A stretch of 64,000 nt of DNA from Diplolepis rosae. Lineage: Eukaryota > Arthropoda > Insecta > Hymenoptera > Diplolepididae. Positions within the stretch are counted from its first letter, which is position 1; each line of letters opens with the position of its first letter. A program made the position numbers and the translations under genes. Shown here in pieces: positions 10,812 to 26,739 of the stretch. The DNA is taken from assembly GCA_030998225.1 (NCBI GenBank), contig JAPYXD010000459.1:1736001-1800000 (forward strand). Direction: 5' to 3'. The notes under the pieces were generated by a model. That model was given only the letters and a program-made list of their open reading frames with translations, did not search any database and had not been told where the DNA came from.

Positions 10812-11864
10812 TATATAATGTCTATGTGGAACTATTTTTAGTAATTATATCAACAGCCGATAGCAACATGTACATTTAAGTTTGAAACAAAGTACTACAT
10901 ATTAGATTTACTTTTAACAATAAAACAAAGTTACTTTTTTCTTGCATAAACTTTTCGTGTTTCCAATTCTTTTTTTTCAAATTTAACGCGGCCTGAACGT
11001 AATGACTTCAAAACGTCTGGCACGGAAGGTGTTAAGATTCATATTTCCATTAATAAAAAGTAGTAGTGATGAATAGTTATAAGTTTGTGATTAGTTATTA
11101 ATAAATAAATAAATTGATTAACTCAAGAACTTATAATTATTAATTTTATGCTTAAAATACAAAGTTTGCAATATAGATTCAAGTATTGCAATTTTAAAAC
11201 TGTGCGTTTCTAGGATTAGAGATATTTGAAATTCCCGCCTCGACGTGCTGGTTGCGTCCATTAGGTATTTTCACTTCTAATACTACCAGTCCCAAAAAGA
11301 TTTTAATCAGTGGGGTAACAGCAAATTCACGTGAACAATAATAAATACTTATACTATAAAATATAAATGTATATGACTAAATCTATCATAAATCTTTCGA
11401 AAATGTACTTTAATCACGCTTTATTGCAGTATAACCTCTTTAGTGGGCTCTTTATATGTACTGCTGGTACGGATTCTGTATTTCATGCTTTTTCCACTTA
11501 TCACTGCCAGAATCGTGAATAATAATATGTTCTCCTTAGGAAAATAGTATCTGCATATAACAAAGCACAGTAGCACCATAATTATGCTTTAAAACTGTTT
11601 ACATTTTACATTCCATAAGAAAAGCATTAGTCACGTGGGTTTGTTGATCCCCCCTGATCGATGTTTTTGGTATGGGCAGGAAATTAAAATGCCTAATGGG
11701 TCCATGCGCTGTGCACCAGTGCATTCTGGTTTTCTTCGAAGCAGTTGTTTTTAAAAACGTCTCGTAAAAGAATAAAAATGTAATTACGTTCCTTGTCCAT
11801 TTTTCCATTTTCGTAGAGTGAAAGTCCTAAGTTTAAAGTGGTAAAAACGATAGAATTTTGGATC
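10812..11864. other. Intergenic and promoter region upstream of HMGXB4
   Basis: No repeat ends or coding exons recognised. The last few hundred bases should contain the HMGXB4 promoter and 5' UTR; no TATA box stands out convincingly. Confidence 0.4.
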
Positions 11865-14260
11865 ATGCAAACCGAAATTCATATGCCCGCGAAATCTGAG
11901 AAGACACCGCGGCGCAAGAAGCTTCCCGAGCAGCTGAGTGGCGCAATGGACTTGTTCGTGTCACCGAAACGTCAAAAGACGGACGGTGAGAAAGGTTTAT
12001 TTATTATTTTTTCAATGTCTTCGTTAGTTTAGGAAACGTAAGCCTATTTTTTCAATGGTACCTGCATTGTTTGCATGTAATACGACTGCATTTGTAAATT
12101 TTTCCCGATTTTAGAGCCATATTTGTAAGTTTCACAACTCGATGATTAGCGCTGGCTTCGCTAGTGGCAAATCGCCGAACAAGTATGGCGTGTTTGTTGA
12201 TGCATTTTTCTTAAATCTGAAATTTGAATATTAATTTCAGCCGCTATTATATGATAACTCAGTTAAATTATTTTCTGTACATTTAGAAAGTTTTCTATTC
12301 TTAAAGCACTTTTTTTAATCAGTAATTTTTTACGTTTTATACTTTTATTTTTTAATTATTCTTTTTTTTTAGTTTATTTGTATATTGGTTTAATTTAAAT
12401 TTGGTTGATTCTAACAAAATTTGAAGTTATATTTTATGTTTCAGATTTAGAAAGCTTTTAATTACATTTATTGCGTTTTTATACCTTGTGAATCAAAATC
12501 TATCTTAAAATGTATTTTCATTAATTTATACATACTTTACGTTGGAATTATCAGTTTATCATTAGATTATTTATTTAATAGCTTAATTAAAACAAATTTG
12601 AAGAAAATAATCAAAAGCTTTCAAAGGAACAGTAGTTAGAGCTTCTATTGTAAATGGCAGATTGGAATTTTGTAGCTAGGAAGATATACAAAGTATTTTG
12701 GACTCTCTTCTTTTCTTGGCAAGGTGCAGTCTGCTTTACTTTACAGATTTAGAAGTTACTGGAATATCCCGCAGTGGACGAGTGCGAAAAAAATCCTCGA
12801 AGCTTATGGACTTTGAGTCCCCTGATGACCTGGACAATAAGTACAAAAAACAAAAAGCCCAACAACTACACGCACAGCAATTACTTGATAGATATGAACA
12901 ACAGCAAAATCCTGTTCATCAAGAAAATGCACCTCGAGTTAGAAAAAATTCACATGGGTCAACCAGAGTTAAGGGTGAGCCTCTTTCGGATAATGAAGTT
13001 CATTCTTCAGGATCCGACTCTGACGATGTTACCGGGATGAACGATGAAGAAAGATACAGTATGGAATCTGCGACTGACGATGATGTAGATCCACTTATGA
13101 TCGACGACCGGGAAACCGGCTTTAGGAGATTGGAACCTCCTGGCCAAGAAACACCGTCTCAAGCCAATAGTTTGTATATGTTAGAAAAATGCAAAAAGAA
13201 ACTCATTATCAAGGATGGTAAAATTATCGGCAGGATGAAGGCTCAGAGGAAAGATAAGGGCGTTAGTTTTACTTTTTTTTTATATATTATGCAAATCTCT
13301 TAGCTTTTATTCTATTAAATTTAAAAAATAATTATTCCCTTATTTCAGAAAACTAGATTTACAGCTTATATGCTTTGGGCTAAAGAAGTTAGACAGGAAT
13401 TACTTGAACAAACCCCATACATGGGTAAATTTTTCATTTTTTTTTAAACAAATTTTTTTTGAGATCCAAATTATTTTTATGGAACCTCAATTTATTCTAA
13501 CAGATTTTGCTGCTATTTCCAAGCGACTGGGGGAATTGTGGGCAACGGTGCCAAATCTCGAGAAATACAACTGGCGCAGACGTGCAAAACGTTTAGCTGC
13601 AAGGCCTAACCCCACACCTACAAGTAAGGATGAAGCCATGTGGAAAATGCCACCACCAGCATCTCGCAAGAAATTCATTAACAAAAGTATTGAAATCATA
13701 ATTAACATCAGAATTATTTTCATCTTTCTAGATCACAAAATATTTCTTAAAAATATAATTGTTTCCAAAAAAAAACAAACAATTCCCCCATGAAAACTGT
13801 TCAACTTCATAAGTTTAAAAAGTTCTAATCCTTGTATTACTTTGCAGGTACCGTAAAGGAAACAAAACCCTCTTCCTCAAAGAAGATGATTCAGCTGGGA
13901 GTTCCTTCTGTAGTGGGAAATATGTCCATTTCACCTCCGTCTAATCGTGGGAGCAAGGATTTGGTAAATGAGCCTGTAATTGGAACTGGAATGTACAAAG
14001 TCGTAGGAACACAGCCAGTAGACGTCGCTGCTCATTTGAAATTACTCGGTGAGAGTTTAACGATAATCGGCGAACGATTGAAAGAACACGAAGGTCAAAT
14101 AGCGGTTTCAGGCAGTCTTTCAGTTTTACTAGATTCCTTGCTATGTGCCCTTGGTCCTTTAATTTGTCTTACTCAACAAGTTCCTAACGCAAACGGTGCA
14201 AAGCCAGAAGTACTCTCGCAAATGCTGGATAATGTAGCATACATTATGCCCGGTCTTTAG
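11865..14260 (+). CDS. HMGXB4: HMG-box domain protein, HMGXB4-like (5 exons)
   Basis: Chromatin-associated HMG-box protein; the vertebrate relative (HMG2L1) has been linked to Wnt repression and chromatin remodelling. Exons: 11865-11985, 12747-13261, 13349-13424, 13504-13686 and 13848-14260, with phases closing to 435 codons. The first half is charged and disordered, with a basic [11 protein letters not shown] motif and an acidic Ser/Asp stretch. The HMG box is split over exons 3-4 ([12 protein letters not shown], then ISKRLGELW and [10 protein letters not shown]). The C-terminal exon carries the diagnostic HMGXB4 tail: [33 protein letters not shown] and the terminal AYIMPGL. ATG 11865 was chosen; ATG 11883 is an alternative. 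Convergent with GLDC, the stops being 333 bp apart. An AATAAA at about 14549 may be its poly(A) signal. The protein is shorter than the about 600-residue vertebrate form, mainly N-terminally. Confidence 0.9.
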
Positions 14261-14593
14261 CATATGTACAAATGTTTTCTATAACTATTGTTATAATGCA
14301 GTAATCACTATTCGTAAGAAAACTCTAGAATTTTAAGGGTAAAATTTTTATTTGCAATGGTTGTACAGTTTCTCCATTATGACTCAGTTTATGTGATGTT
14401 TATATTAGACGTAAAATGATTGTGAATACGTGAATATTGCGAAAGCATAATGTCGTAAAAAATATATACATATATATCTTTTACTAGTTAAGAGAAAGAG
14501 TGAGTCTTTATTCTTCCTTTTTGATCATGTTTCACCTTATTAATAACAATAAATACTTAAGTACTAGGATATTTATAAATTATCTTACATTCA

Positions 14594-17500
14594 TTACACG
14601 GGAATGATCGGTGGGCATGTGCAAAACAGATTTTTATCTCCGTAAATGTCATCTATTCTTCCCACGCTAGGCCAAATTTTCGTACTGCCTTTCACGAAGG
14701 GCTAAAAAACAAAAAGAATTAAGGGCATGTGATTCTTAAATAATTAGGAATGCATAAAAACATAAAATTTTGTTTTTAAAACTTAGGAAATGGCAGAGAA
14801 GATAAAAGTGGACATAGATGGACAACTTTTTTCTTGCAAAATCCAAAAATATTCAATTTTAACAAATTCTGTCATAAATTTGTTTATTATCAAAACCAAA
14901 AGTAGTCTATCTACGTCCGTTTTTATCTTCTCTACAATTTCTCAAATTTTGAAAACAAAATTTTATGAATTTTGGACTTAAGCGTGTAGAAGCTAGACGA
15001 AGTTTTTCTCATAAACTTGCTACTTTTCTCAAGTATCACATACCCGTAAACACTTAAAAAAGAAGTATTAATTATTAAATAATTTTTCTTACAGCAGGGA
15101 AAGCAGCGACTTCTCGTGAATAGGGTCTATTCCACCTTGAATTGATAACTTCCTCTTGAGCATGAGGCGCCATTTTCAGGGGATTAATACTAGGATCAGA
15201 TTTGCCGGTTTCTATATTCCTGATTTCTTTTCTTATAGAAATGAGTGCATCGCAAAATCTGTCTAATTCCCCTTTATCTTCTGATTCAGTGGGTTCAATC
15301 ATCAAAGTTCCAGCGACTGGCCAACTCATTGTCGGAGCATGAAATCCATAATCCATTAATCTCTTCGCGATATCTACTGCTTCTATGTTCGCAGTTTTTT
15401 TTAAGTCTCTGATATCCAAAATAAATTCGTGAGCCACTAAACCACTCCTGCCTTTATAAAGTGTTTTGTAATGGTGCTCTAGTCTTTTACTCATATAGTT
15501 CGCATTTAGAATTGCCACTTGCGTTGCCTTTCGAAGGCCCTTGGGACCCATCATTTTAATATAAGCCCAGGAAATTGGCAATATTGCAGATGAACCGTAA
15601 GGGGCAGCTGATACTGCTCCCAAACCTTGTGTAATTTTTGTTTGTCCTGTATGGGTGTCTATCACTGGATGGCTAGGCAAGAATGGTACAAGATGTTTTT
15701 TTCTAAAATCAAAACGATACATTCTCGTCGTAAATTGAAAAAAAGAGGGATTTCAGAATACATGTATAATGGAATTTAAAATGAAGTCAGTTGAGTTTCA
15801 CGTTAGATTTTTTTTTAATAAGTTGTAAGGATTGAATTCTGAGCTATAGAACTTTGAAAGAAAATACTTAAATTCAAACGTTCTGAGCTATCGCGATGAA
15901 AAATTTGTAATTCCACTTTTGAATTTGAGCATTCTAAGCAAAAGTTCTTTTCATCATTTTGTTTCATCTCTTAATCACCTTTATCTCTTGAAATTGCTAA
16001 GTAGTCATTCCTTATAAATATTTTTTAAATGACAAAATATTTTTGAGGTTTCTTTATTTAATTTCACATTTTAGTGGATAAATTTTCTTGCAGAATAATG
16101 GTATTGAATTGGCTTGGGGTTATTTATATGCAATTTTTCTATTTTCTTCCATAAATTTCTAATTTAAAACTAAACTGACTCTCATTTTAAATCTTGTTAC
16201 ATTTTTTTTTAAATTTTATAAATTAAAACCTACACTCCGATCGGTCCCATTCCAGGTCCGCCTCCTCCGTGAGGTATACAGAAGGTCTTATGAAGATTCA
16301 GGTGTGAAACGTCGCTTCCATAATCTCCTGGTCTGCAAAGACCGACCTGGGCATTCATATTAGCTCCATCGAGATAAAGTTGGCCACCAGCTTTGTGAAC
16401 CATATCACAGATATCTCCGATAGTCTCCTCAAAGACTCCATTCGTAGATGGATAAGTTATCATAAGGCAAGACAAATTATCCTTGAACCTTTCTATCATT
16501 TCTTTCAAATGTTCGATGTCAACCGAACCGTCCTTGAGAACATAAATTGGTTCCACCTGCATTCCTGCCATCTGAGCAGAGGCTGGATTTGTTCCATGGG
16601 CAGAAACTGGTATTAGGCAAACTTGTCGATGCTTATTTCCCTGGGATTCATGGTAACATTGGATAGCTCGGAGTCCGGCGTATTCACCCTGCGCTCCACT
16701 GTTTGGTTGAAAACTAATACTGTCGTACCCTGTTATGGCACACAAGTCTTTTTCTAATTCAGAAAATAATTCTTGGTATCCTCTAGTTTGTTCTACTGGG
16801 GCGAAAGGGTGAAGATCCTTAAATCCTGTCAGACTGCAAGGCATCATTTCTGTTGTCGAGTTCAGTTTCATTGTGCAGGATCCCTAAAAAGTAAAAAAAT
16901 TAATTGTAAATTCCATGAAGAGCTTATTTCTGACTGAAATTTCGATTATTTTTCTTACCAGTGGAATCATACTGTGTACAAGGGATACATCCTTATTTTC
17001 CAAAGATTTCATATAGCGAACTATTCTGGTTTCAGAGTGATGAGAGTTAAAAACTGGATGTGTTAAGTAATTAGTAGTTCGCTTAAATGGGGACTTGCTC
17101 AATTCTTTTTCAGCAATTACTCCAGTTTCAACAATTTCTTGAACTGTATTTTTTATCCCAAAAATTTTCAGAAGGTCGTTAACATCTTCGATAGTTGTTG
17201 TTTCGTCCAGAGAAAGTCCAATTGATCCATCATCATTGTACCTAGAATGTTGATAAGAATAAAGGTAGCACTGGGGAATAGAAAGTCTTTGAATTAATAA
17301 TCCCTTTTTCACTTTTAATTTACAATACCTCAAATTGATTTTAGCTTGAAGAGCATTTTTTCTCACACTCTCTTGAGAATGTTTAGGTAATACTGTAATT
17401 GTATCAAAGAAATATTCATTTTCAACGCTGTTTCCAGCTTTCTGAAGACCTTCAGCGAGGGCAATTGTTAAATAATGAACTCTTGTGGCAATATCTTTTA

Positions 17501-20500
17501 TTCCATGAGGTCCATGGTAAACAGCATACATGGCTGACATGTTGGCTAATAATGCTTGAGCAGTGCAAATATTGCTTGTAGCTTTATCTCTTCTAATATG
17601 TTGTTCCCTAGTTTGCAGAGCTAATCGATAAGCGTCTTTCCCACCTGTATCTCTTGTTACTCCAACCATTCTACCTGGCATTAATCTAACTAATTTTTGA
17701 CGACAGGCAAAAAATCCTGCGTGTGGTCCTCCATATCCTAAAGGAACTCCAAAACGTTGACTGGTTCCAATACAAATGTCTATTTCATATTCTCTAGGTG
17801 GTTGAAGAATTGCTAGTGCCAGCAGATCTGCTGCTGCACAAACTAAAGTCTGCAGAAGAAATATTTTTCAATTTTTAATACAATAATTCTTCACATAAAA
17901 AATCAATCAGTTTAGAAGTTAATTTACAATTTACGAAAGTTTAAGCTTTTAAAAGTATGTCAGAGGTTTTAGAGTAATTCAAAGCCATACAAGCTGAACC
18001 CTATCAAATCCTATGCATCTGAAAAAATTGCGATTTCTTACAGTGTCCAAAATTATTTAGTTCAAAAATTTCCCGTGTTGTGATAATTACTTCATCAGTC
18101 CAAGTTTTATTTTTCTAACTTATAAAAAGTCCATTTATAGACTTAAAAGTAATCCTTTACTTAACCTTCTAAGGGTACCACCTTTCATACTGCTTAGTGG
18201 GTGAAACGGGGGTGAGTGGACTTAGAGACCGCAGTACTCGTAGAAAGTTAAAGCAAGACAAGGTCAAAGTGAATAAAAATGATTTTATAGTACTACTTTA
18301 TTAAATTGTAGTAGTTTTACATGTAAATATTTTTTAATTCAAATTTGTGTTAAACCAATTCATAGAATTTTTATTACTTACATATTTTGGAATAAAAACA
18401 CAACATTTATATGCAAAATTACTGACATTGAATAAAATAATATCTATGGAGTTATTGTTATATTTTTTAAATATATGAGTCGCTTTAAGCAAGATATTAT
18501 TTTTAAAATGATTTAAAAATTCTTTAAGTGGCTGTAAAAGAAAAACCGAGAATGATGGAGTAACGAATGGTCTGCGAAATGGTTTTGAGCTACCCGTATT
18601 AATGATAAAATAATTCGAAAAAATTGAGACGAGAACATTCTTAGTTGGAACAAGATTTCAACGTTGATTTGAGTATTGATTGACTCTTTACAGTAATTAT
18701 AAGGATCAAATTCTATGTGGCAAATTATCACATCGTAATGAAAATAAATTGCAAATTCGAATAAAATCGAAACAAAATGATTCTATTCGGAGAGAAACCT
18801 TAGCTATTGGAATTACTAGAGAGACCCTGGGAATTTTTATGGTTTATGTTAAATAATAATTAATTCAATATTTAAAAGGTACTCAGTGAAAAAATTCCAA
18901 CACAATCTAAACGAATTTAATTTAGAAAAAATGATGTTCAGAAAATCCTCATTTCATTCAAAAGAAGCGCTCAAATTCACAAAAGCTCCAATTCCAGTTG
19001 AATATCTTCTAAATGAATTCTCAATGGGTTCAATTTATTATTGAAATACTGGTAAAATTACACCTCATTACATTGGAGAGAAATTTTTTTCCTTAGACAC
19101 GGAAGAACACAACTGTGAAAGATTCCACCTTTATGTAGAATGTTGCTACTCCAAATTGAACTCAAGAGGTGAGGTGCTTAGTCACGATGTGACTAATTGG
19201 CCTAGAATACCCAAAATTCGTGAAATAACGTTTGGAGTGGTCTGAATTCAGTCTGGACACGAACCACTGTGATTATTTTCTATAATTTTTTGTATAGGGT
19301 TCTATCAAGAAGGCTAAATGCAATTCGATCGATTAATATCAATAGAGTGAAATGTGTATCAAACAACTTTAGATAGCCCGGTTAGAAAATGTAAATTAAA
19401 TGGAATCAGAAGTGCAGAGTCTGTAAGAATTGAGATCTGTATTTAAAACCAAGGCAAACACTTCGAAAATATTCTATTATAATTGACAAATTTCTTGTGT
19501 AGAATTATTAAATAAATCAAATAAAATCACTTTCTTGGTTTGAAATATATTTTCATTCAATTTTGACCATATGGTTTTGGATCATTCTAAAATATATTTT
19601 TTTACTTACACCATCTTCGTGAGCTTTATTAGTAACATTTGTGAGATCGAAGATAGATCCTCTCGTGTCTGGATATTGTAAAAGCATTCCTGAAATATCT
19701 TTTTTGGTTGTGTCAACATTAAAGACATCACCAACATCAAGAATTAATCCTAAAGATGTGGCTCGAGTAGCAATTACACTAATTGTTTGGGGATGGACTT
19801 TATCAGATACAAATAGCTTTTTTCTTTTGGTATGCCTATAGGCGAGTGCTAAAGCTTCTGCAGCTGCAGTTCCTTCATCTAAAAGCGATGCATTTGCAAT
19901 TTCCATTCCTGTTAGATCGCAAATCATTGTCTGATAGTTTAATAAACTTTCCAATCTTCCTTGAGCTATCTCTGGTTGATATGGTGTATACTGTGTCGTC
20001 CTAGTTAATTTTTAATAAGCATAAGAGATGTTAGTACAATGGAATGTTTTAATTTGAAATAATCTGCAATTTCAAAGTGGTCACTAGGATGGAGAAAACT
20101 AGGAAATAAGAAGAAAATTTATAAGTTTTTAATCTATCTTTGTTTGGAAAATAGCCGATAAAACGATCAAAGAAACAACAAAAGTAATTGTATTAACTTT
20201 TATTCAATAGAAATAATTTTTTTAATGACCGGGAAATAATCAGAATATTTTTAGGTATTTAAGTGACAATCTTAAAGTTGATTCGACATACCATCCAGGA
20301 TTCTCAAAAATATTTCTCATGATCGTATGAGGGATACAGCAATTGTAATATCCCATTCCAATATAAGTTCGCCAAATTTCATTTTTTTCAGAAATTTTAG
20401 TAATTCTCTTTATCAGATCATATTCCGCTAAAATAAAATTAAAATATTGAGCAAAGAGTATATATTAGCCAAAATTAAATGCATAAAATTGAAAAAAAAA

Positions 20501-21541
20501 TTTAACAAAAGAAATCACGTGAGTATGACCTGTGACCTTAATGATAGAGCCGATGACTTATGAACTACTACTGATAGGAATCATTTATTTATACTAAACA
20601 ATTATCAGTCACAGTAACATATTTTTTTAACACTCTGTGAAATATTAATTTATAATGAAGCATTGAATCCAATTAAGTTACAGCTGTTCAATTTTGTATC
20701 TAATACTTACATACTCTTGACAAGAGAAAACAAACTATTAAATATATGTATTTTTACTTGACCTTTTGTTACAAGAGTTTATAATCAAAAGGGTTATCAT
20801 CAACTTGTCATCATTGGAAAGAAACGTCTCGTGAATGGTCACGTTTTGTTACATTATCTCCTTGATATTAGCACATTCGCATTGCTTAATTACTCAACGT
20901 TTCTTTCTATCTTTTTACGAAAACTGTGAAAAAAACTTCGCTACTTACTAACTGGTTTTTCGATATCTAAGTCCGTTTTGCAACGAATATTAATAGGTAC
21001 AGCGGCTGCCGTCAACTCTTCAAGAGACTATAAAAATTCCCATTATTTAAATTTACAAGAAATTTTTTATTTAAAAAAAAAAGTATTCCATTTTACAATC
21101 CCGCAATAGTTTCATTTTAATGTAAAGTTATAGTTCTATCATTCATATCAAGTTAAATTAAATTAAATTATTTTTTTTCCTTGATGAAAAAAACTTTGGA
21201 CAAATCGAAGATATGAAAAGGGTATTAGTCCACCTCAACTTTGAGATTAAATGACATAGAATCTTCTCCAAAAAATATTTATTTCTAAAGCAATTCTATT
21301 GCAGAACTGTGGGGGTTTAGAATATTCCAATGACCTTAAATCCAAGCATTTTGAGCATATGTTTTTGATCGTGAACTCTGGGTCCAATATGCCTTGCTTC
21401 GAATTCCTCTCTCGGGGGGAAGAGTTTTTCAAATTTATCTGTCTGAGCATGATTCAACTTTAACCCTCGCACGTGTCTTTTAACACCTTCCTGGGCTCGC
21501 AAAATTCTCGCGTATCGAGACAATCTCACAATACACTGCAT
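14594..21541 (-). CDS. GLDC: Glycine dehydrogenase (decarboxylating), P-protein of the glycine cleavage system (9 exons)
   Basis: Mitochondrial PLP enzyme that decarboxylates glycine and passes the aminomethyl group to the lipoyl arm of H-protein. Minus-strand exons: 21541-21335, 21027-20949, 20427-20292, 20000-19610, 17849-17329, 17241-16959, 16883-16234, 15702-15093 and 14701-14594. They sum to 2985 bp, 994 residues, typical of the dimeric eukaryotic form. The N-terminus is basic with Arg and Ser, as in a mitochondrial presequence. Family signatures include [35 protein letters not shown] and a Gly-rich [11 protein letters not shown] after the PLP-binding lysine in HLNLHKTF (about residue 738). 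The C-terminus has [15 protein letters not shown]. Intron 4 is unusually long (about 1.76 kb, no repeat recognised); intron 8 hosts a TTAA MITE. Exon 1 uses a weak donor, GTCATT, supported by reading frame (GFK/SLEEL). A codon is split at the exon 7/8 junction (GT|A). Confidence 0.96.
14723..15045. mobile_element. Intact 323-bp TTAA-type MITE in a GLDC intron
   Basis: Left end TTAA/GGGCATGTGATTC (14719-14735), right end GTATCACATACCC followed by GTAA, a one-base decay of TTAA (15046-15049). It is the uninterrupted relative of the element at 1044-4706. It sits in GLDC intron 8, 18 bp upstream (in gene orientation, on the acceptor side) of the last exon's splice acceptor, so it supplies much of that intron. 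Confidence 0.75.
17850..19609 (-). other. Long GLDC intron 4, no inserted element identified
   Basis: Bounded by donor GTAAGT (exon ends 19610) and a CTGCAG acceptor (exon starts 17849). It is AT-rich, with no open frame, TIR pair or RNA gene that I can support. Confidence 0.5.
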
Positions 21542-22094
21542 GGTAGCTTCTGTACAATTTTAAAATTTACAATCATAAAAACTTGAAATAAAAACTAAAC
21601 AGTGCACATGGTTGTTTTAATAGACAGCATGATACTAAGTAGTTGCAACGTGAACTCAGATTTTATACTCACGTGCGGAGTTATCAACCAGTGATGTCAT
21701 GATTCTCTGATTACAATTTGAACTTTCCTAACCCTGACACACAATTAATTATATTGCTATTTTTCAGCGTCATTCTAATGCGAAACCCCTCAAATATTCT
21801 AGAGTGTATTCGAAAACAACAATCTTTTTGGGAAAGAAAACTGCAATGCTTGTAAACAGTGTTGAAATGCATTCGGGATGTTTAATAAAACATATAATCA
21901 TTTCTATAAAGTTGATTGAAAAACAGGTTAAAAAATAATTAGAATGAAACTAATAAATTAACAAGTTATTTCTTTTAAACTCTAATTCTTGGAATGACCA
22001 TCTTAAATTAACAGAAATTATGTTCATAAAGAAAGCAAAGAAAGAAATCGGCTCTGATAGTTTTAGAACTACACATAAATAATAAATTTAAAAA
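21542..22094. other. GLDC upstream / RUVBL1 downstream spacer
   Basis: About 550 bp between the RUVBL1 stop and the GLDC start. It must hold the GLDC promoter and the RUVBL1 poly(A) site. No clear core-promoter motif was recognised. Confidence 0.4.
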
Positions 22095-24941
<2,847 letters not shown>

Positions 24942-25589
24942 GTAAGTTTTTCTGATTAATAATTTATTTCTTATCTACCAGTTTCTTTTACAATAAAATT
25001 ATTTAATAGTAAATTAATATCCTTTAATACTAATCATACAAACGGATGGCTCGTGCAATCAGATTTTTGTCAATTGGCATTTTTGGAATTAGAAGAAAGA
25101 AAGATTTTCTTGTTTTGCAAAAATTAGCATCAAACAAAGTGCTTCAGAAAGAAGTTTTCGGGCCTTTAAGTATGCACACAATAATAATTTAGAGTATATA
25201 TTTTTATGAGGATGTTCTACCTCTGATGTTACCGCACCTATAACAAACCAGTGTCTGTGAAGTTAGCACTGCAACCATTAAATATGGTACTTTTGGTTTT
25301 TGGAATTGTTTGGTGGTTAGAAATATAAAGAAAGTATAGAATTTTGAAGATTTTAGTATTAACTTAACGCTTGCACTACACTTTTTTTAATTTTTCAAAA
25401 ATTTCTTTTGAAATCAGTAAAAAAATTTTTCATAATTAAAGTATTGTAAATAAGGATAGTAATATTTAATACATTCAAATTATAAATCATGTATACATTT
25501 TATCAATCTCAAATCATCATTATTTATTGTTTAATGATAAAACATTCTTTTATCAAACAATAGTATAATGTGTAACTAGGGGAAAAAAA

Positions 25590-26020
25590 TGTATCTTGCG
25601 AGTGTGAAGTTTGATGCCCGAGCAAAGCGAAGGTAACAACCACACAAGTAAAATTAATGTTTTTTTACAACATGTCTAGTGAAAATTGTACTTTTACCGT
25701 CTGTTTTGTGACGGAAAAATGCCTGATTTCACAACTGTTGCTATTTTCCCGTCTCAAAACAGATGGTGAAAGTACAATTGTCACTAGACGTGTTGGGAAA
25801 AATAACGTGTTTACTCGTGGGGAACAAGCGATTGTAATTTCGTGTGTCTTCACACTAATTGGCAATTGCTCGCTTTCCCCTCTAGTAAATCAAATAGCTA
25901 TTTTTCAGATTTTCAAAAGAGACGCTGTGAAAAATAATATGCATTACTCGAAACAAAACACAACGAATGCAGCCCACGCTTTGCTGTGGCAGCAACCTTC
26001 ACACTCGTAATCGCTGTCAA
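25590..26020. repeat. Palindromic element within the left inverted repeat
   Basis: An inverted pair, ACATGTCTAGTGAAAATTGT and its near-complement at about 25770-25793, together with outer matches (TCTTGCGAGTGTGAAG against CTTCACACTCGTAA), makes this a foldback unit. An open frame on each strand through it is a by-product of the symmetry. Confidence 0.5.
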
Positions 26021-26071
26021 TCGCTGTGTTTCATCTCTTGTAATGCAATATCGTTGTAAACAAAAATATTT

Positions 26072-26547
26072 TGGTAGAATTACAAAAGCAGTTGTAAATG
26101 TATAAAGCGATTGTAAAAGTACTACGTTGCACGGTATAAAATTATTTATATTCTGTGAAATTACAATTGAATAGTAATTTTGCTACGTGACACGTTGTTT
26201 TTTTACACGGCGAAATGTAATAATGCAACGTTACACCTCATAGAATTAAATATCTTTGGTAGAATTACAATACGATTGTAAAAGTACTACGTAACACGTT
26301 GGAAATAAATTGCTTCACGTGATACGTAGTAATTTTACAATTGTATTGTAATTCTGCCAAAGATATTTAATTCTACGACGTGTAATGCTGCATTATTACA
26401 TTTCGCCGTGTAAAAAAACAACGTGTCACGTAGTATAATTACTATTCAATTGTAATTTCACAGAATATAAATAATTTTATACCGTGCAACGTAGTACTCT
26501 CACAATCGCTTTATACATTTACAACTGCTTTTGTAATTCTAACGAAC
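26072..26547. repeat. Nearly perfect 476-bp palindrome
   Basis: The two halves fold around about 26310: AGAATTACAAAAGCAGTTGT on the left mirrors ACAACTGCTTTTGTAATTCT on the right, and the match continues through AATATCTTTGGTAGAATTAC. Each arm repeats CACGT/ACGTG-containing motifs (TACGTGACACGTTG, TACGTAACACGTTG). No coding content. Probably a foldback MITE. Confidence 0.75.
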
Positions 26548-26739
26548 TAATTTTTTTACAGTGTACTATTTTACTCATAATTCGAATTTCTTAGTATTCA
26601 TAGAGAATGCATTGTTCAGTTAATGTTCGGATGTAATCCAATGCCAGTTTCGCAGTTCCTAACATTTGTTATTATTTACACTCTCGTGTAAAAAGTAAAT
26701 TAATAACATACCTTTCATTCTACCTATAACAAAATCCTA

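Noticed and set aside
11838..11864. Upstream extension of the HMGXB4 start to 11838
   Set aside because: The codon there is GTG, not ATG. The first ATG in frame is 11865.
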